Of a stretch of 64,000 nt of DNA, positions 1 to 12,493 are shown one piece after another. A program made the position numbers and the translations under genes. Source of the DNA: Viola odorata (Eukaryota; Streptophyta; Magnoliopsida; Malpighiales; Violaceae); NCBI GenBank assembly GCA_963691705.1, contig OY829539.1, forward strand, positions 1,986,501-2,050,500. The letters are read 5' to 3'. Within the stretch, counting starts at the first letter, position 1, and every line of letters begins with the position of its first letter. Under the pieces are notes generated by a model, which ran no database searches, was not told the origin of the DNA, and saw only the letters and a program-made list of their open reading frames with translations.

Positions 1-2260
1 TTTATTTGACGCATACGAAATTTAAATGCTGTTTTGATAAGTGTAGAAAAATTAAATGTAGTTGACGATTTACAGGGAATTAAAAAAGTTTGATGATTTG
101 CAGAAAATAAAATAGGTTGATAATGCAGAAAATAAGCAGTTGGATATTTGCAGAAAATAAAACAGTTGATATTGCGGAAGAGTTTCCAGCAGCTTGCGAA
201 AAATTAAAGCAGTTGATATTTGCAGAAAATAAAACAATTGATATTTGCAGAAAATAAACAGGTGATATTTGCAGAAAATAAAACAATTGATATTTGCAGA
301 AAATAAACAATTGATATTTGCAGAAAATAAACAGTTGATATTTGCAGAAAATAAAATAATTGATGTTTGCAGAAAATAAAACAATTGATATTTGCAGAAA
401 ATAAACAGTTGATAGTAGCAGAAAATAAACAGTTGATAAATTGCGGAAGAATTTCTAGCAGCTTGCGAAAAATTAAAACAGTTGATATTTACGAGAATTA
501 AAATGCGACCGACCATGTAGGCGGTAAAATGAATGATTGAATTTAAATTACCGAAAGTAAATTGCGGAAATTTAAACTACGGATAATTTAAACAGTTGAT
601 AAGTACGGAAAATTAAACAGTTGATAGTACGAAAAATAATCATACGAAGCATACGAAATATTTTTACGAAAAAGACGTGATCCGAAATCTCGGAAAGAAA
701 TGAAAATGGGTTGGGCCCAACTAAAAAAGTGAAAGAAAAATGGAAAATGGGCCAGGAATAGTGCCTGGCCCATGAAAATTAAAAGGAATCACCTTTGACG
801 CATGAATAGGCCATTATGGCACTATTCATCGTCATCTTCACCACGTCGCCAGCGACCAAGGTCCGGCCACCCGTGGTCGGATCTTGAAAATCTTCATACC
901 GGGACGCTCGTCTCCTCAACGGCTTCCCGACCGTACGAACTTGGACTCGCAGTTTAAATCGTACAGAGTTTAATTTTGAAAAAATGATGAAACCATTAAT
1001 TATCGAAAACTAATTAATTCGCACAATCTAGCTAACGATTTTTAAAATTGAAAGCATGTATTTAATCTACATCATGCACATGAATTAATGGCACAAAAAT
1101 AAGCAATTTATCTAATCCAAACCAAGCAAAACGAATTAAAGAAGGAAACGATTAAAAGGAACGAAAGAAAAAGCTTGAAGAGAAGCTTACTGTGAAACTT
1201 TAAACTGAGGCAATCGAAGCTCTAAGTGAGCTATCGATCAAGAGAGGGAAGAAGCAAGGTTTTCTTGCAAAATTGGTACCCATTTTTCGTTGAAGGATGG
1301 CTTGTATTTATAGCCAAAGATCGCGTGGCGTTTGGACGAGGGTGCTGCGCGTGGTGGCCGTGAGCGTGCGCTGGCGGGGCTAGGGGAGCCGTGATGATGG
1401 CTGGACGGGATAGGGAGCTACGGGCTTGAGCTAGGAAGCGACGGGAGCAGGTAATCCCGGTGGTCTGCTCCGCTGCACTCCACGCCCACTGTGCATGTGC
1501 ACCATGCTAGGTAATTCAAGGGTCGTTGATCTGGTTGACTTTCCTTGGTTGACCAGATCAACGACCATGATTAAATGGCCCTTTATCTGATTTAAATGCC
1601 TCGAGCCGGTTCCTGCGAGCAAACATTCTGAATTTTCAAGCCGAAGGTGCCTTTGCGTAGAGAAAAATACGAAGGGTTTAACCGTCTACTGCGAATGACG
1701 AGAATTTTTCGTTTAACGTGTTTATTCTCGCGTTCAAAAATGTGAAACGTTCGGACGGAAAAATAATGACGTTACACCGAAAATTACCCGAAATGCTGTA
1801 GACCGTTGTGAACGGAAAAAAAAACTAGCAACTAGTTGATGGAAAACATTTCAAATTCAAGCTATTGTCCGAGCGAACTTACCCGGGTCCAATAAAAGCT
1901 CGGACGAAAATAATAATAAAAAAATAAAAAAATAAAAAAACTAAAAAATACGCTAAAATACTAAAAATCCTAAAAATCATGAGATGACCTAAAATGAGGA
2001 AAAAACTAGCAAATGACTGCCGGATAGTTAAAGATGTGATTTTTAAGGCTAAAAATAATAATGATAATAACAATGAAAATACGTGACAAAAATTTAAATA
2101 TGCTATTTCGAAAGCTGACGATGCTAACGACGCTACTAAAATGCGATGAAACACTTAAAAATGCTAGCGACAGTAAATCAACTGAAAATGACTGTAAATT
2201 AACTAAATAACAGAAATGCTAAAATTAAGTAAAAATGGCGTCAAAATTCGAGTATCAACA
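1..2260 (-). repeat. Element C 3' LTR (partial)
   Basis: Collinear with 43797-46184, the other LTR of C. Its element-sense 5' boundary is at 2260, where the minus strand starts TGTTGATACTCG, directly after a polypurine tract. It holds an array of a short unit around GATATTTGCAGAAAATAAA at about 100-500, a TATA motif (minus strand, about 1307-1318) and a hairpin at 1521-1566. The rest of this LTR is outside the window. Confidence 0.88.
1521..1566 (-). promoter_or_regulatory. Inverted repeat (hairpin) upstream of the LTR TATA box, C 3' LTR
   Basis: Arms of 15 nt at 1521-1535 and 1552-1566 are perfectly complementary around a 16-nt loop. The same hairpin is at 45421-45466, 6461-6506 and 30000-30045. 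Arm differences between copies are mostly compensated on the other arm. Confidence 0.7.
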
Positions 2261-2277
2261 GTTGCCCCCCTCTTTAC
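2261..2277 (-). other. Element C polypurine tract
   Basis: On the minus strand a purine run AAAGAGGGGGGCAAC abuts the LTR start. This is the expected plus-strand primer of reverse transcription. The same motif precedes the 3' LTR of element A. Confidence 0.8.
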
Positions 2278-2370
2278 TGTCTCATCGAAGGATTTGATAA
2301 GCAGTAAAGACGGTTGCCCCTATATATCCAAATTTTGGCGACACAACAGGTCTTACCTCAAGCTTACAGT

Positions 2371-3160
2371 GATGAAGTCGTTCTGGGAGGAGGTAGGTCG
2401 TTGTTGTTATTCGTTGATTGTCACTCTGGGAGGAGATATGTCGTGGATGTCACTCTGGGAGGAGATAAATTTGTTGAATGTCACTCTGGGAGGAGATATT
2501 GCTGTGGACGTCACTCTGGGAGGAGGTATATTTTTGGGATGTCACTCTGGGGGGGAGGTAGTTTGTTGAACGTCACTCTGGGAGGAGGTAAGTTGATGTC
2601 ACTCTGGGAGGAGGTATGCTTTTGATGGTGTTATTTGGTGATAAGGAAATTGATATTGTCACTGGGAATTAACAAGGTGTCTATAAAATTGATGATATTG
2701 TTCGTGGATGTCACTCTGGGAGGAGATAATTGGTTGATGTCACTCTGGGAGGAGGTATGCTTTTGGATGTCACTCTGGGAGGAGGTATTTGGTCGATGTG
2801 ACTCTGGGAGGAGGTAAGTTGATGCCACTCTAGGAGGAGGTATATCGTAGACGTCACTCTGGGAGGAGGTATGCTTTCGATGTCACTCTGGGAGGAGATA
2901 GTTGGTTGCAGTCACTCTGGGAGGAGGTAATCGTTGATGTCACTCTGGGAGGAGGTATGCTTTCGATGTCACTCTGGGAGGAGATAGTTGGTTGTTGTCA
3001 CTCTAGGAGGAGATAGTTTTGTTGATGTCGTCACTCTGGGAGGAGATAGATTCGTCGATGTCACTCTAGGAGGAGGTAATCGCTGATGTCACTCTGGGAG
3101 GAGGTATGCTTTGATGTCGTCACTCTGGGAGGAGATAGATTCAATCGGATATCCTGCAAA
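2371..3160 (-). repeat. 3'-UTR minisatellite of element C, unit about 20-30 bp
   Basis: About two dozen head-to-tail units with the core GTCACTCTGGGAGGAGG (plus strand), separated by variable 5-13 nt linkers. The array lies between the pol end and the 3' LTR of C. Element A has a homologous array at about 28060-29210 in the opposite window orientation. Fast-changing tandem repeats in the 3' untranslated region are known for Ogre-type elements. Confidence 0.9.
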
Positions 3161-3299
3161 GATATAAACTTAGATCTATTCGGATATTGAGAGAAACATA
3201 AATGACGACTCCACTGGGGGGATAATCGCTTGACATGTGACTGACGTTGCTTCGGAAGGATAATGCGCGATTCGCAGAAGTATGAATGATTTGTCCTAA

Positions 3300-3745
3300 T
3301 GATGTCACTCTAGGAGGAGGAAATAATTATGCAGAAATGTATAATTATGTAAATGATGTCACTCTGGGAGGAGAAAATGCATGATGGTGTCACTCTGGGA
3401 GGAGGAAATATAGTACAGAAATGCAAACAACGTCAATTCCCGTAGGAGAAGACGCGAAATGCGGAAACTAAACTAAGGCCACTCTGGGAGGAGAAAAATG
3501 TTGATGCTGTCACTCTGGGAGGAGGAAATACGGTACAAAAATGCAAACAACGTCAATTCCCGTAGGAGAAGACACGAAATGCGGAAACTAAATTAAGATC
3601 ACTCTGGGAGGAGAAAAATGCTGATGCTGTCACTCTGGGAGGAGGAAATACGGTACAGAAATGCAAACAATGTCAATTCCTGTAGGAGAAGACGCGAAAT
3701 GTGGAAACTAAACTAAGGTCACTCTGGGAGGAGAAAAAATGCTAA
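3300..3745 (-). repeat. Higher-order repeat, about 120 bp, built on the same minisatellite
   Basis: Three units spaced about 120 bp apart (the block with CGTCAATTCCCGTAGGAGAA starts near 3429, 3549 and 3669). Each combines two CACTCTGGGAGGAG cores with an unrelated spacer. Units differ by only a few bases. Confidence 0.85.
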
Positions 3746-5770
3746 TGCTGCCAGCGGCCTTGATACGAACCTAGAATGCGCCTGCATCCTGCTCAGGAGG
3801 TAACGACCCCAAGGACAAGACTTTCCCACGATTTGCAGCTGTAAGCAGTCCTCACCTGATATTAGTGTTTGCACTCACGCTCTGAAACAAGGCTAAGTGT
3901 TTTACGCTCATAAAGATGCAACTAACATGATACATAATTTTCAATTCGCAATGTCATTCCGAGTGAATAGACTTCAAATGAAGATGCACATGCATAGGCG
4001 TTCTAATAATCGATGGGACTTTTACGGAAAAGAATGAAAGGACATGAAAAGTCTGGAAAGGAGTTTGTTTTGGGAAAGATTGCTTTGTTGGAAGGTTTTT
4101 GATGAATGATGCTTTGTTGATTGGCCCGGATGAGGGCGAGGTGTACGAGTTCCTTCGCTTTTTGCTGGGGATGCTTTCTGGACAGAGTGCGTGAGCTCTG
4201 GGATCCTTGCTGGGGGTGCTCTCCATTCGGCCAGGGGCCCTTTACTCGAGTCTTCACTAGGGAGTGTCGTCGCTGTTCTTTTTGCGACTCACTACTTGAG
4301 TTGGCCTTGGGCCCTTTCCTTCTCGTGTCCTTACTAGGGATGCTTGCTTTGAGATTTCTCGAGTTGGCCTTGGGCCTATTTTGCTCGAGTTCACTGGGGA
4401 AAGTTTTCTTCGAGATTTCTCGAATTGAGTTGTCCTTGGGCTGTGCTTGCTTTAGCTCTTCGATCGTTTGTATTCTTCGAATGTCTCTGAGCATTTCTCT
4501 TTTCTTTTCTTTTCCCTTTTCCCCTCTCTTTTTTTTCTTCTTCTTTTTTCCTCTCTTCTTTTTTTTTCTCTTTTCTTTTCTCTCTCTCTTTCTTTTATTT
4601 TATTTTATTTATTTATTTATTTTATTCCCCCCCTTTTTGATTTGATTTGAAATGCAACAGAGCAGAGCAAGCACAACCTTTGTCTTGATCTCTTCTCATT
4701 CTGGCTTAAGGCTTCAACCTTCACATTTGGGCTTTTAGCCTTTCTTCGGTGATAGTCCCCAGCGATCCTCCGATGATCCCTTCTATCTCCTTCGTCGTGT
4801 GCTTGCACTCGACGTGCTTTTATCTCCGGCTAGCAATCTTAGCTGAGACTGCTCCTTGGCTCCCGGGGTATGAGTGATAGTGAAGGTTTTGGTAGGAGTG
4901 ATGGCATATGGTGGAAAGAGGGAAGAAATGAAAAAAAATGGAGAAGATCGTAAAAGTCCCACGTCATTTTATAGCTATCCCATGTCTAATTGCGTATGTA
5001 CCCTGGATATTATGCGAACTAAACTAGTACCTAGTCAGGCTCTTACACTCATGAAGGATAAGGCGTGATGGCTTAAAAATACTTATCGGGATTTGTCTAT
5101 GACTGCTTACGTCGGAGCAAACCGCGGATATAAGAGCAAACAAGCAATATCATGCATGACATGCAATTTAGATGGATGTTTTTTGACAGAGGGATTGGAC
5201 ATTCCCGACCTACGCAATGCATGAAAATGCTGATGAGAGTAGTATGCTTTTGTTTTAGTCGGGCGACTTATTTGCAAGGGTCTAACGAGAACCTAAGGTT
5301 GCCCCCAGTGGGCCAGACGACCGTACTCGACTTAAAGCTAACAAAGCGAGCAGCAATGAAAACAAATTTAAATAAAGGGGAAAGAAAGATGGACTCCCCT
5401 AAGATGTGCAGCGGGGCTGCAAGGGCGTCTTCCACCAGCTTCATGCGGATGACAGTGAGATGCTTCAAGTCCCTGTGAGATGCTGAGGGGACAATAGAGT
5501 AGAAAGGGAAATTAATCTGAAAATGAAAACGAGATAAGTTCAGGGATTCTCCCTTCCTTTAGCCTGGCCTTTCGAGGGTGCCTACGACGTGGTCCCAGTT
5601 CTGGGACGCTTTGCTTTGATTGGTTTCTTTTTCAGCTGCTTTGCGGGAACTGCCGATCTGAGCCATAGCGAGGACGAGATCTGCATTCGGTTTGTTTGCT
5701 TGCCGGTCCTGCTGGACCTTCGCTGATTGGCTTCGTGATTGCTTGGGGATAAAGGGGAAAACCCTCTATC
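3746..5770 (-). other. Element C 3' untranslated region, proximal part
   Basis: No coding frame is credible here. It is collinear, inverted, with the 3' region of element A (about 16100-17746 and 27298-28050). It includes a strong pyrimidine tract at about 4495-4640 (plus strand), a purine tract in element sense. It ends at the insertion point of element A. Confidence 0.8.
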
Positions 5771-5775
5771 CCCGT
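5771..5775. repeat. Target-site duplication CCCGT, left side of element A
   Basis: CCCGT directly precedes the TG of the A 5' LTR and directly follows the CA of its 3' LTR (33114-33118). Removing A and one copy gives sequence matching the homologous untranslated region inside A itself near 16110-16160. Confidence 0.93.
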
Positions 5776-6460
5776 TGTTGATACCCGAATTTTGACGCCA
5801 TTTTTATTTAATTTTAGCATTTCTGTTATTTAGTTAATTTACTGGCATTTTCAGTTGATTTACTGTTGCTAGCATTTCTAAATTTTTCGTTGCATTTTAG
5901 CATCATTGTTAGCATCGTCAGCTTTCGAAATCGCATTTTTAATTTTTCGGCATGTATTTTCATTATCATTATCATTAATATTTTTTGCCTTAAAAACCAC
6001 ATTTTAACTATCTGGCAGTCAGTTGCTAATTTTTTCTTCGTTTTAGGTCATCACATGAATTTTAGGATTTTTTATATTTTAGCGCATTTTTTAGTATTTT
6101 TATTATTTTATTATTATTTTTATTCGAGCTTTTATTGGACCCGAGTAAGTCCGCTCGGACAATAACTTGACTTTAAAATGTTTTCCATCAACTAGTTGCT
6201 AGATTTTTTTCTGGTCGCAACGGTCTACAGCGATCCGTGTAATTTTCGGCGTAACGTTATTATTTTTCTGTTCAAACGTTTCACGTTTTTGAACGCGAAA
6301 ATAAACACGTTAAACGAGAAATTCTCGTCATTCGCTGTAGACGGTTAAACCCGTCATATTTTTCTTTAAGCACCGGTACCTTCGGCTCGAAAAGTCAGAA
6401 CGTTTGGTCGCGGGAACCGGCTCGAGGCCATTTTAATCAGATAAAAGGCCATTTGATCAT

Positions 6461-6506
6461 GGCCATTGATCTGGTCAACCAAGGAAAGTCAACCAGATCA
6501 ATGGCC
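6461..6506 (+). promoter_or_regulatory. Perfect 15-bp inverted repeat upstream of the LTR promoter
   Basis: Arms GGCCATTGATCTGGT (6461-6475) and its exact complement (6492-6506) flank a 16-nt loop, about 220 bp before the TATA motif. Conserved in all four Ogre-family LTR copies here. Function unknown. Confidence 0.75.
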
Positions 6507-6724
6507 CCTGAATTAACATGCATAATGCACGCGAACAGTGCCAAGGGAGTGCAGCGAAGCAGCCCACGCCCGAGCCACCTGCTCCCGTCGCGTCCATAGC
6601 CTCCTGTTCCTCAGCCATCATCACCGCTAGCGCCCTAGCTCCACCACCTCAGGCAGCCGTAGACCCGACGTCATCACGGCCTCCACGCGCAGCACCCGCA
6701 CCTCCTCCTCACACGATCTTCGGC

Positions 6725-6732
6725 TATAAATA
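6725..6732 (+). promoter_or_regulatory. TATA box of element A 5' LTR
   Basis: TATAAATA follows a GC-rich stretch. The equivalent motif occurs in the 3' LTR near 30279 and, inverted, in the LTRs of C. Likely core promoter of the genomic transcript. Confidence 0.65.
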
Positions 6733-7519
6733 ACCCCCCTCCTCCAACGCATTCGGGGCACAAAAAAATGGGCAAGCTTTCTTGCCCTCTCTCCCTCCTC
6801 TGATCAGTTGCTTATTTCAAGCGAAGATCGTCCAATTCAAGGCTTTGAGGTGAGCTTTCTCTCTCTAGCCTTTTTTTCTGTTTTTAAGCAAAAATTTTGT
6901 TTAAATTCGTTTGCCTCTTGTTTGAGCAATTTAATTGCTTTCTTTTATGTCATTAATTCACACACATAACATAGATTAAATACACGCTTTCACTTTTAAA
7001 AATCGTCGGTTAGTTTGGGCGAATTAATTAGTTTTCGATAATTAACAGTTTTGTCGTTTTTTCGAAATTAAATTTCGTACGAGTCAAACTAAAAATCGGG
7101 GTTGGTACGGTCGGGAAGTCGTCGAAGAGATGAACATTTTGGTACGAACGATTTTCAAATCGGCCACTTGTGGCCGGAGCTGTGCCGCCGGCGACCAAGC
7201 AAGGTGACAAATGAACAGTGCAAGGCCAACGGCACTGTTCACGCGGGAATGGGCTTGGCCCATTCCTTTTTAAATTCTCATGGGCCAGGCACTATTCCTG
7301 GCCCATTTTTCACTTCTTTTCATTCTTCAATTGGGCCCAACCCATTTTCAATTGTTTTCAAAACTTCGGATCACATTTTTTTGTAAAATACTCGTATACT
7401 TTGTATGATTATTTGTCATACTAACACTTTTAATTTTCTGTAATATCAACTGTTTATTTTCTGCAAAAATCAACTATTTAATTATTCGCACTTTAAATTT
7501 CGGTAATTTACTTTCGGCT

Positions 7520-8000
7520 ATTTAATTTCAATACCGCCTACATGGTCGGTCGCAATATCAACTGTTTATTTTCCGCAAATTATCAACTGTTTACTTTTCC
7601 GCACTTTAAATTTCAGCAATTTAAATTCAATACCGCCTACATGGTCGGTCGCATTTTAATTCTCGCAAATATTCAACTGCTTTAATTTTTCACAAAACTG
7701 CTGGAAATCCTTCCGCAAATTATCAACTGTTTACTTTTCCGCACTTTAAATTTCAGCAATTTACTTTCAGCAATTTAAATTCAATACCGCCTACATGGTC
7801 AGTCGCATTTTAATTCTCGCAAATATTCAACTGCTTTAATTTTTCGCAAACTGCTGGAAATCCTTCCGCAAATTATCAACTGTTTACTTTTTCGCACTTT
7901 AAATTTCAGCAATTTAAATTCAATACCGCCTACATGGTCGGTCGCATTTTAATTCTCGCAAATATTCAACTGCTTTAATTTTTCGCAAACTGCTGGAAAT
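7520..8000 (+). repeat. LTR-internal tandem repeat, unit about 140-150 bp
   Basis: Four degenerate units, each carrying ACCGCCTACATGGTCGGTCG, spaced about 95-150 bp (near 7540, 7637, 7789 and 7926). The same block is in the 3' LTR (about 31055-31530) and once in each LTR of C (near 510 and 44380). Confidence 0.8.
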
Positions 8001-8214
8001 TCTTCCGCAATTTATCAATTGTTTATTTTCCGCAATTTATCAACTATTTATTTTCTGCAATCTATCAACTGTTATTTTTCTGCAAATATCAACTGTTTAT
8101 TTTCTGCAAATATCCAACTGTTTATTCTCTGCATTATCAACCTATTTTATTTTCTGCAAACCATCAAACTTTTTTTTTATTCCCTATAATCGTCAACTAC
8201 ATTTAATTTTTCTG

Positions 8215-8660
8215 CCCTCAGCATTTAATTTTTCTGCGCTAATCAAAACAACATTTCATTTTCGTATGCTTCAAATTCATCATTTTTCGCATGCAATCAA
8301 CCTAGCATTTAAATTCTCGTATGCTTAAAATCCATCATTTTTCGCATGCAATCAACCTAGCATTTAAATTCTCGTATGCTTAAAATTAATCATTTTTCGC
8401 ATGCAAACAACCCAGCATTTAATTTTCGTATGCGTAAAATCAATCATTTTTCGCATGCAATCAACGTAGCATTTAAATTCTCGCATGCTTAAAATCCATC
8501 ATTTTTTGCATGCAAATCAACTCGGCATTTAAATCTCGTATGCATAAAATCCATCATTTTCGCATACAATCAACTGTCATCATTTTTATCAAACTCAGCA
8601 TCTCACTTTCGTATGCGTGAAATCCATCATTTCTCGTATGCAATCAACTGTCATTTAAAT
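8215..8660 (+). repeat. LTR-internal tandem repeat, unit about 55 bp
   Basis: Units carry TTTTTCGCATGCAATCAAC and GCATTTAAATTCTCGTATGC. The 3' LTR copy (about 31745-32320) has about two more units, which accounts for most of the LTR length difference. The C LTR has the inverted counterpart at about 43430-43850. Confidence 0.8.
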
Positions 8661-9463
8661 TTTCGCACTCTTAAAATTTCTTAGTTATTTCTCAAGCTAT
8701 CACTAACACTCTCGTTTTGTAGGTTAATTTCAAGTTTCGCTCGAAAGTACGCCTCACAAGTCCTTTTTATTTATTCGATGCTTTCTGCAAATATTAAATG
8801 TAGGATGATATATAGAACTGCTAGAATTAAAATCAACCCACATGAACAACGTGTTTAAAGACTTGCTTAAAACGCCATGTTCATATGATTTCAAATTCTC
8901 GCTTGTATTGACTGCATGTACATGGGGACTTTCGATCCCACTTCAGTTTTTCACTTCAAAAACCTATCATTTGAATTTGTACTCTGTTAGCAATCCATGT
9001 TAGAATCACGTAGTAATTAGGTTAATCATGCATGGCCCGATGATGAAATAAGAGGGCGCTCATTCAGTCTTATGGAAAATTCAGTCCCATCACGATCATA
9101 AAAAAGACTAAAGTGACGATTCCTCTGAGGGCCCCCTTTTTCAAAACGCATCTTTCAAACACCGTTTTAAACACCTCTCATCAACCGGTAACTGTTTTCG
9201 GATGTGTCTCGGGTGCCTAACACCTTCCCGAGACCATAATACGACCCCGAACCTTTTGTCTGGGGTCCAGACCCCTTTTTTGTGCCTTTAGTTTTTTACT
9301 TATTATATTTCCTATGCCATGACGATTAGGGTTCCCTAAGCCTAGCAACCAAATTAGGGTGGCGACTTCATTGCATGCTGCTAGGCGTCCCTTTTACGCC
9401 GAGCATCTGAAGGTCTCAAATTTCGTTGCACACTCGCGAATTTTTAAATTTCGAGGCGCTACA

Positions 9464-9999
9464 GTTTGGCGACTTCACTGGGGACATTAGGGTCGGAGCC
9501 GATTTTATCTTTTTAGAGAGGTGTTTTATTTATTTATTTATTTGCTTTGATCAATTGCTGGGCTGTTTATTTATTTGCTTTATCAATTGTCATATGCATT
9601 TCATAGCGCCCTACACCCAGGGGACAATTACCAAAATAGAAGGGTAGTAGTGACGCCCTAGAACACATCTCCTGGGTAGTGTTCACCAATCCCAACTCGG
9701 ATGAACCCCTAAAGCCAGTCGAAAGGTTATACGATTTCGCAAGGAATCGGGCGACTGGACGACACTTTAGGGACCTTTTCATGGTATCATCCGGGAACCA
9801 TTCAAGCCAGTTAGAAATGTCAGAATCAGAGCCCCAACACATGCATCATGATTATACCTGTTTGTCGTGGCTCTATTTGTCTTGCTGGCATATTGACATG
9901 ATTTTTCTGTTATACGAACTGTAAATTTCTTACACGTGCAGGTTACTTTGCATTTAAAATTTTATTTTTGTCCCATAGGACCCATCTTGCTCATTCGCT
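9464..9999 (+). other. Element A leader: primer-binding site and untranslated region
   Basis: The primer-binding site is at 9467-9484 (TGGCGACTTCACTGGGGA), three bases after the LTR. It starts TGG, as needed to pair with a tRNA CCA end. Ogre elements are known to use tRNA-Arg, but I could not verify that identity. An open frame at 9679-9924 without an early ATG is shared with C. A splice-acceptor-like site (pyrimidine-rich, AG at 9977-9978) lies 22 bases before the ORF1 ATG and is conserved in C. Confidence 0.75.
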
Positions 10000-11721
10000 A
10001 TGTCGGCACCTACACTACTTTCATTTAATATTTTCGGGGGACGAAGTTTCGACGATCAAGCTGCACAAGGAGATCTGTTGGAACGTGGGTTCGCCCCTGA
10101 CATCACCACTAAGATCAAAGTAGAAGTCGTGGACTTTGACTTAACTAGGATTCGGATGTTGGGAAATGAGCTGACTGAAGACGAAGAGACACAGTTTGAG
10201 GGTATTTATGGAAAGCTACTGACCCTAGTTGATGTAAAGACTGATTGGGGTTGCATCCGGGCAGCCCTAAAATTCTGGGATCCCTATTATCGGTGATTCT
10301 CTTTCGACAAAGAGGTAGACTTGACCCCTACGCTAGAGGAGTACTCAGCTCTGATGTGCTTCACCTCTCCTATATCGGCCATATACCAGAATGTTCGACT
10401 CGACTCCTCGAGTGTCAAAATAAAGCTCGATAAGTTATTGGGAATCACTACTCGTGTCAAAGAAGGTGACTACTTCTGGTGCTGGTCTGATATTGAGGCA
10501 CGCTTTCGATTGTCCAATGGAAAGAAACGCTTAAGGATTCTGGCTTTCGCCATTGTGGGATTTGTCCTCTTTCCAAAAATGAGGAATGCCATCGACTTTG
10601 CAGCAGCCAACATCTTCTACGAGATGGAAACAAATGCCATCAATCCTACAATAGCCATTCTGGCCGAGACCTTTCGCTCCTTGGACTCTTGTCGAAGAAA
10701 AGGGAAAGGGAGACTTACATGTTGCACCCAGTTGTTGACAGTATGGTTGGTCAGCCACTTCAAACAGATTCCTGATCAGACCTTTTTCTTTGCAAGTTAC
10801 ATAAGGTCATGTCCTCTTCTCAGGGTTATCAATGCAATGACCACGGATAGATGGGAGATGGAAAATAAGGATGCCTGGATCAACCGATTCATAAATCTCT
10901 CAGAAGAAGACTTCAGTTGGCACGCCAAATGGCTGCAGACTTCCGATCCCATCGTCTGCTGTGGTCACTTACCTTGGGTTCCTTTGATCGGAGCATGGGG
11001 ATGCGTTCACTATTGTCCGGCCCTCGTCCTCAGACAGTTTCGCATCACCCAAATCATTCCAGTAACTTTTGGCATGACGAAATCAGACCTGCCACATGCT
11101 GGAGAAGATCAGAACATTCAGCTGTACGCCCATGACTGGGCCCACCCTTTTTGCCTCAAAGGGCACGGCATCCCTGCAACCACAATACCAGAATATCCAC
11201 AGTGGAGGTCCAGACGGGTTAACGGCAATGTCTTACCTCGCCCAGAAAATCAAAAACCGATGGAAGAAGAAGGGGAATCTCAAGTGAGCGAAGGAATGGA
11301 TGTCATGGCTTACGCTCAAGTGGTAGAATAGATGCGAGCAGCACAAGAAGAACGAGATCTGATGGTAGAGGAAAGGGATATGGCCCAAACTCGTCAATGT
11401 GGCTTAGAGGTCCAGATGAATGAACTGGACAGGCAGCACAAGGATTTCGTCCGCGTACAAGCAGTACAAAAGAAGGTGGCCCTCAGGGCCTTTAAGGAAT
11501 GCTTGAGCAGTGAAACCCGCAAAAGAGAAGCATCAAATGCCATAATTGAAGACAGGGATTCAACGATAAGGGTTTTGACTACTCGCGCAGACTTGGGAGA
11601 AAGGAAAAACCAAGTACTGCAAAGCCGAATTACCGCCTTAGAGGCTGAGTTAGAGATGAAAAAAGGGGAGTTGGCTTCGATGGAGTACCTTTGGCAACAG
11701 GACTCTAACGTCCAGGAATGA
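10000..11721 (+). pseudogene. Element A ORF1 (Ogre-specific ORF before gag), two stops
   Basis: One frame of 573 codons from ATG 10000 to TGA 11721, broken by TGA at 10294-10296 and TAG at 11329-11331. C has cysteine and glutamine codons at those places. The N-terminal two thirds contain PTLEEYSALM, which I associate with the ORF1 domain of Ogre/Tat elements (I believe DUF7745). The last 130 residues after the second stop are rich in Glu, Arg and Lys with heptad-like spacing and probably form a coiled coil. Its role in the element life cycle is not established. Homologue in C: 40236-41959. Confidence 0.8.
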
Positions 11722-12493
11722 CACCTTCAGGGAATGGCTCGGATATCGGCAAATCTTTTCTTTTTAGCTAGGACCCCTGATTTCATCTATCTTAACCATT
11801 TTTGATGAATTTAGGAAGTTGGCAAGTTTACCATATTTTGTAAACGCTTTTTAATAAAGTCGTACTCTTTCAGATATTTATTAAATCGCCTCATCTTTTC
11901 CATATCAATTATCCCTCCAATACAAACCCAAGAAAAAAAATAATAAAAATCCCTCCGGGATAAAACACAATCGTCTCACCGAAATTCTGAAAATTAGCAC
12001 AAGTATTCAAAACATCCGAGTATCGCTCACTCATGGCCATGTCTTCCTAGTTTATCACAAAAAACTCCAAGTTCATAAAAAGATTGTCGTCTCTCTCCTC
12101 GGTTGAGTTCAACAGACATCAGGCCTTGCATCGTCAAAAGTATAGTGTGAAAATGATCCTCCTAGCATGGCGGCATTGGTTGCCCCTACTGATTTGGGTT
12201 TCGCCGTTAGCATCTCAGATTTGCTCCATATCGTTGGAATGTACAGAGGCTTCCTTCGTATTTTGTCAACCACTGGGATTCCTCGCCTCTCTGACTGCCC
12301 TGAAAATATCAAATGAAAGTACTGCCGGAAAAGCGAATGAGCAAATGTGGAGACCTCGGGATTGCACATCACTTGTGTATCCTCACTTGTACTTACTCTT
12401 TTCTGTGTTTTTCCCTTTTTTAGGTTCACGATAGCTCCTCGGAAGCAAGCTACTCCGCACAGGTTCCCTTTTACTAGACTTCAAAAGCGAAAA
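11722..12493 (+). other. Spacer between ORF1 and gag of element A
   Basis: No coding frame supported. An AATAAA at 11853-11858 is conserved in C and could be a poly(A) signal after ORF1. A strong splice-acceptor-like tract (TTTTTCCCTTTTTTAG, AG at 12422-12423) lies about 70 bases before the gag ATG and is kept in C as a TTTCAG version. Confidence 0.55.

Larger units (their letters stand above)
5776..9463 (+). repeat. Element A 5' LTR
   Basis: 3688 bp, TGTTGATACCC to GCGCTACA. Pairs with 29315-33113. The length difference of about 111 bp comes mainly from tandem-array copy number near 8220-8650 and a roughly 32-bp segment near 7165 present only here. It has a TATA motif at 6725-6732 and a hairpin upstream. 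Homologous to the LTRs of C. Confidence 0.93.

Noticed and set aside
70..516. Open frames of up to 148 codons rich in Phe, Ile and Asn (also near 43875-44385 and 31529-31864)
   Set aside because: They arise from the short AT-rich tandem repeat in the Ogre LTRs, are low-complexity and differ freely between LTR copies.
4121..4645. A 174-codon plus-strand frame ending in a Phe/Leu/Ser run
   Set aside because: It reads through the untranslated region of C and its pyrimidine tract. Not conserved as a frame in A.
6518..6733. Ala/Pro-rich frame before the LTR TATA box (also 30057-30356)
   Set aside because: It lies in the GC-rich promoter part of the LTR, upstream of the expected transcript start, and has no family similarity.
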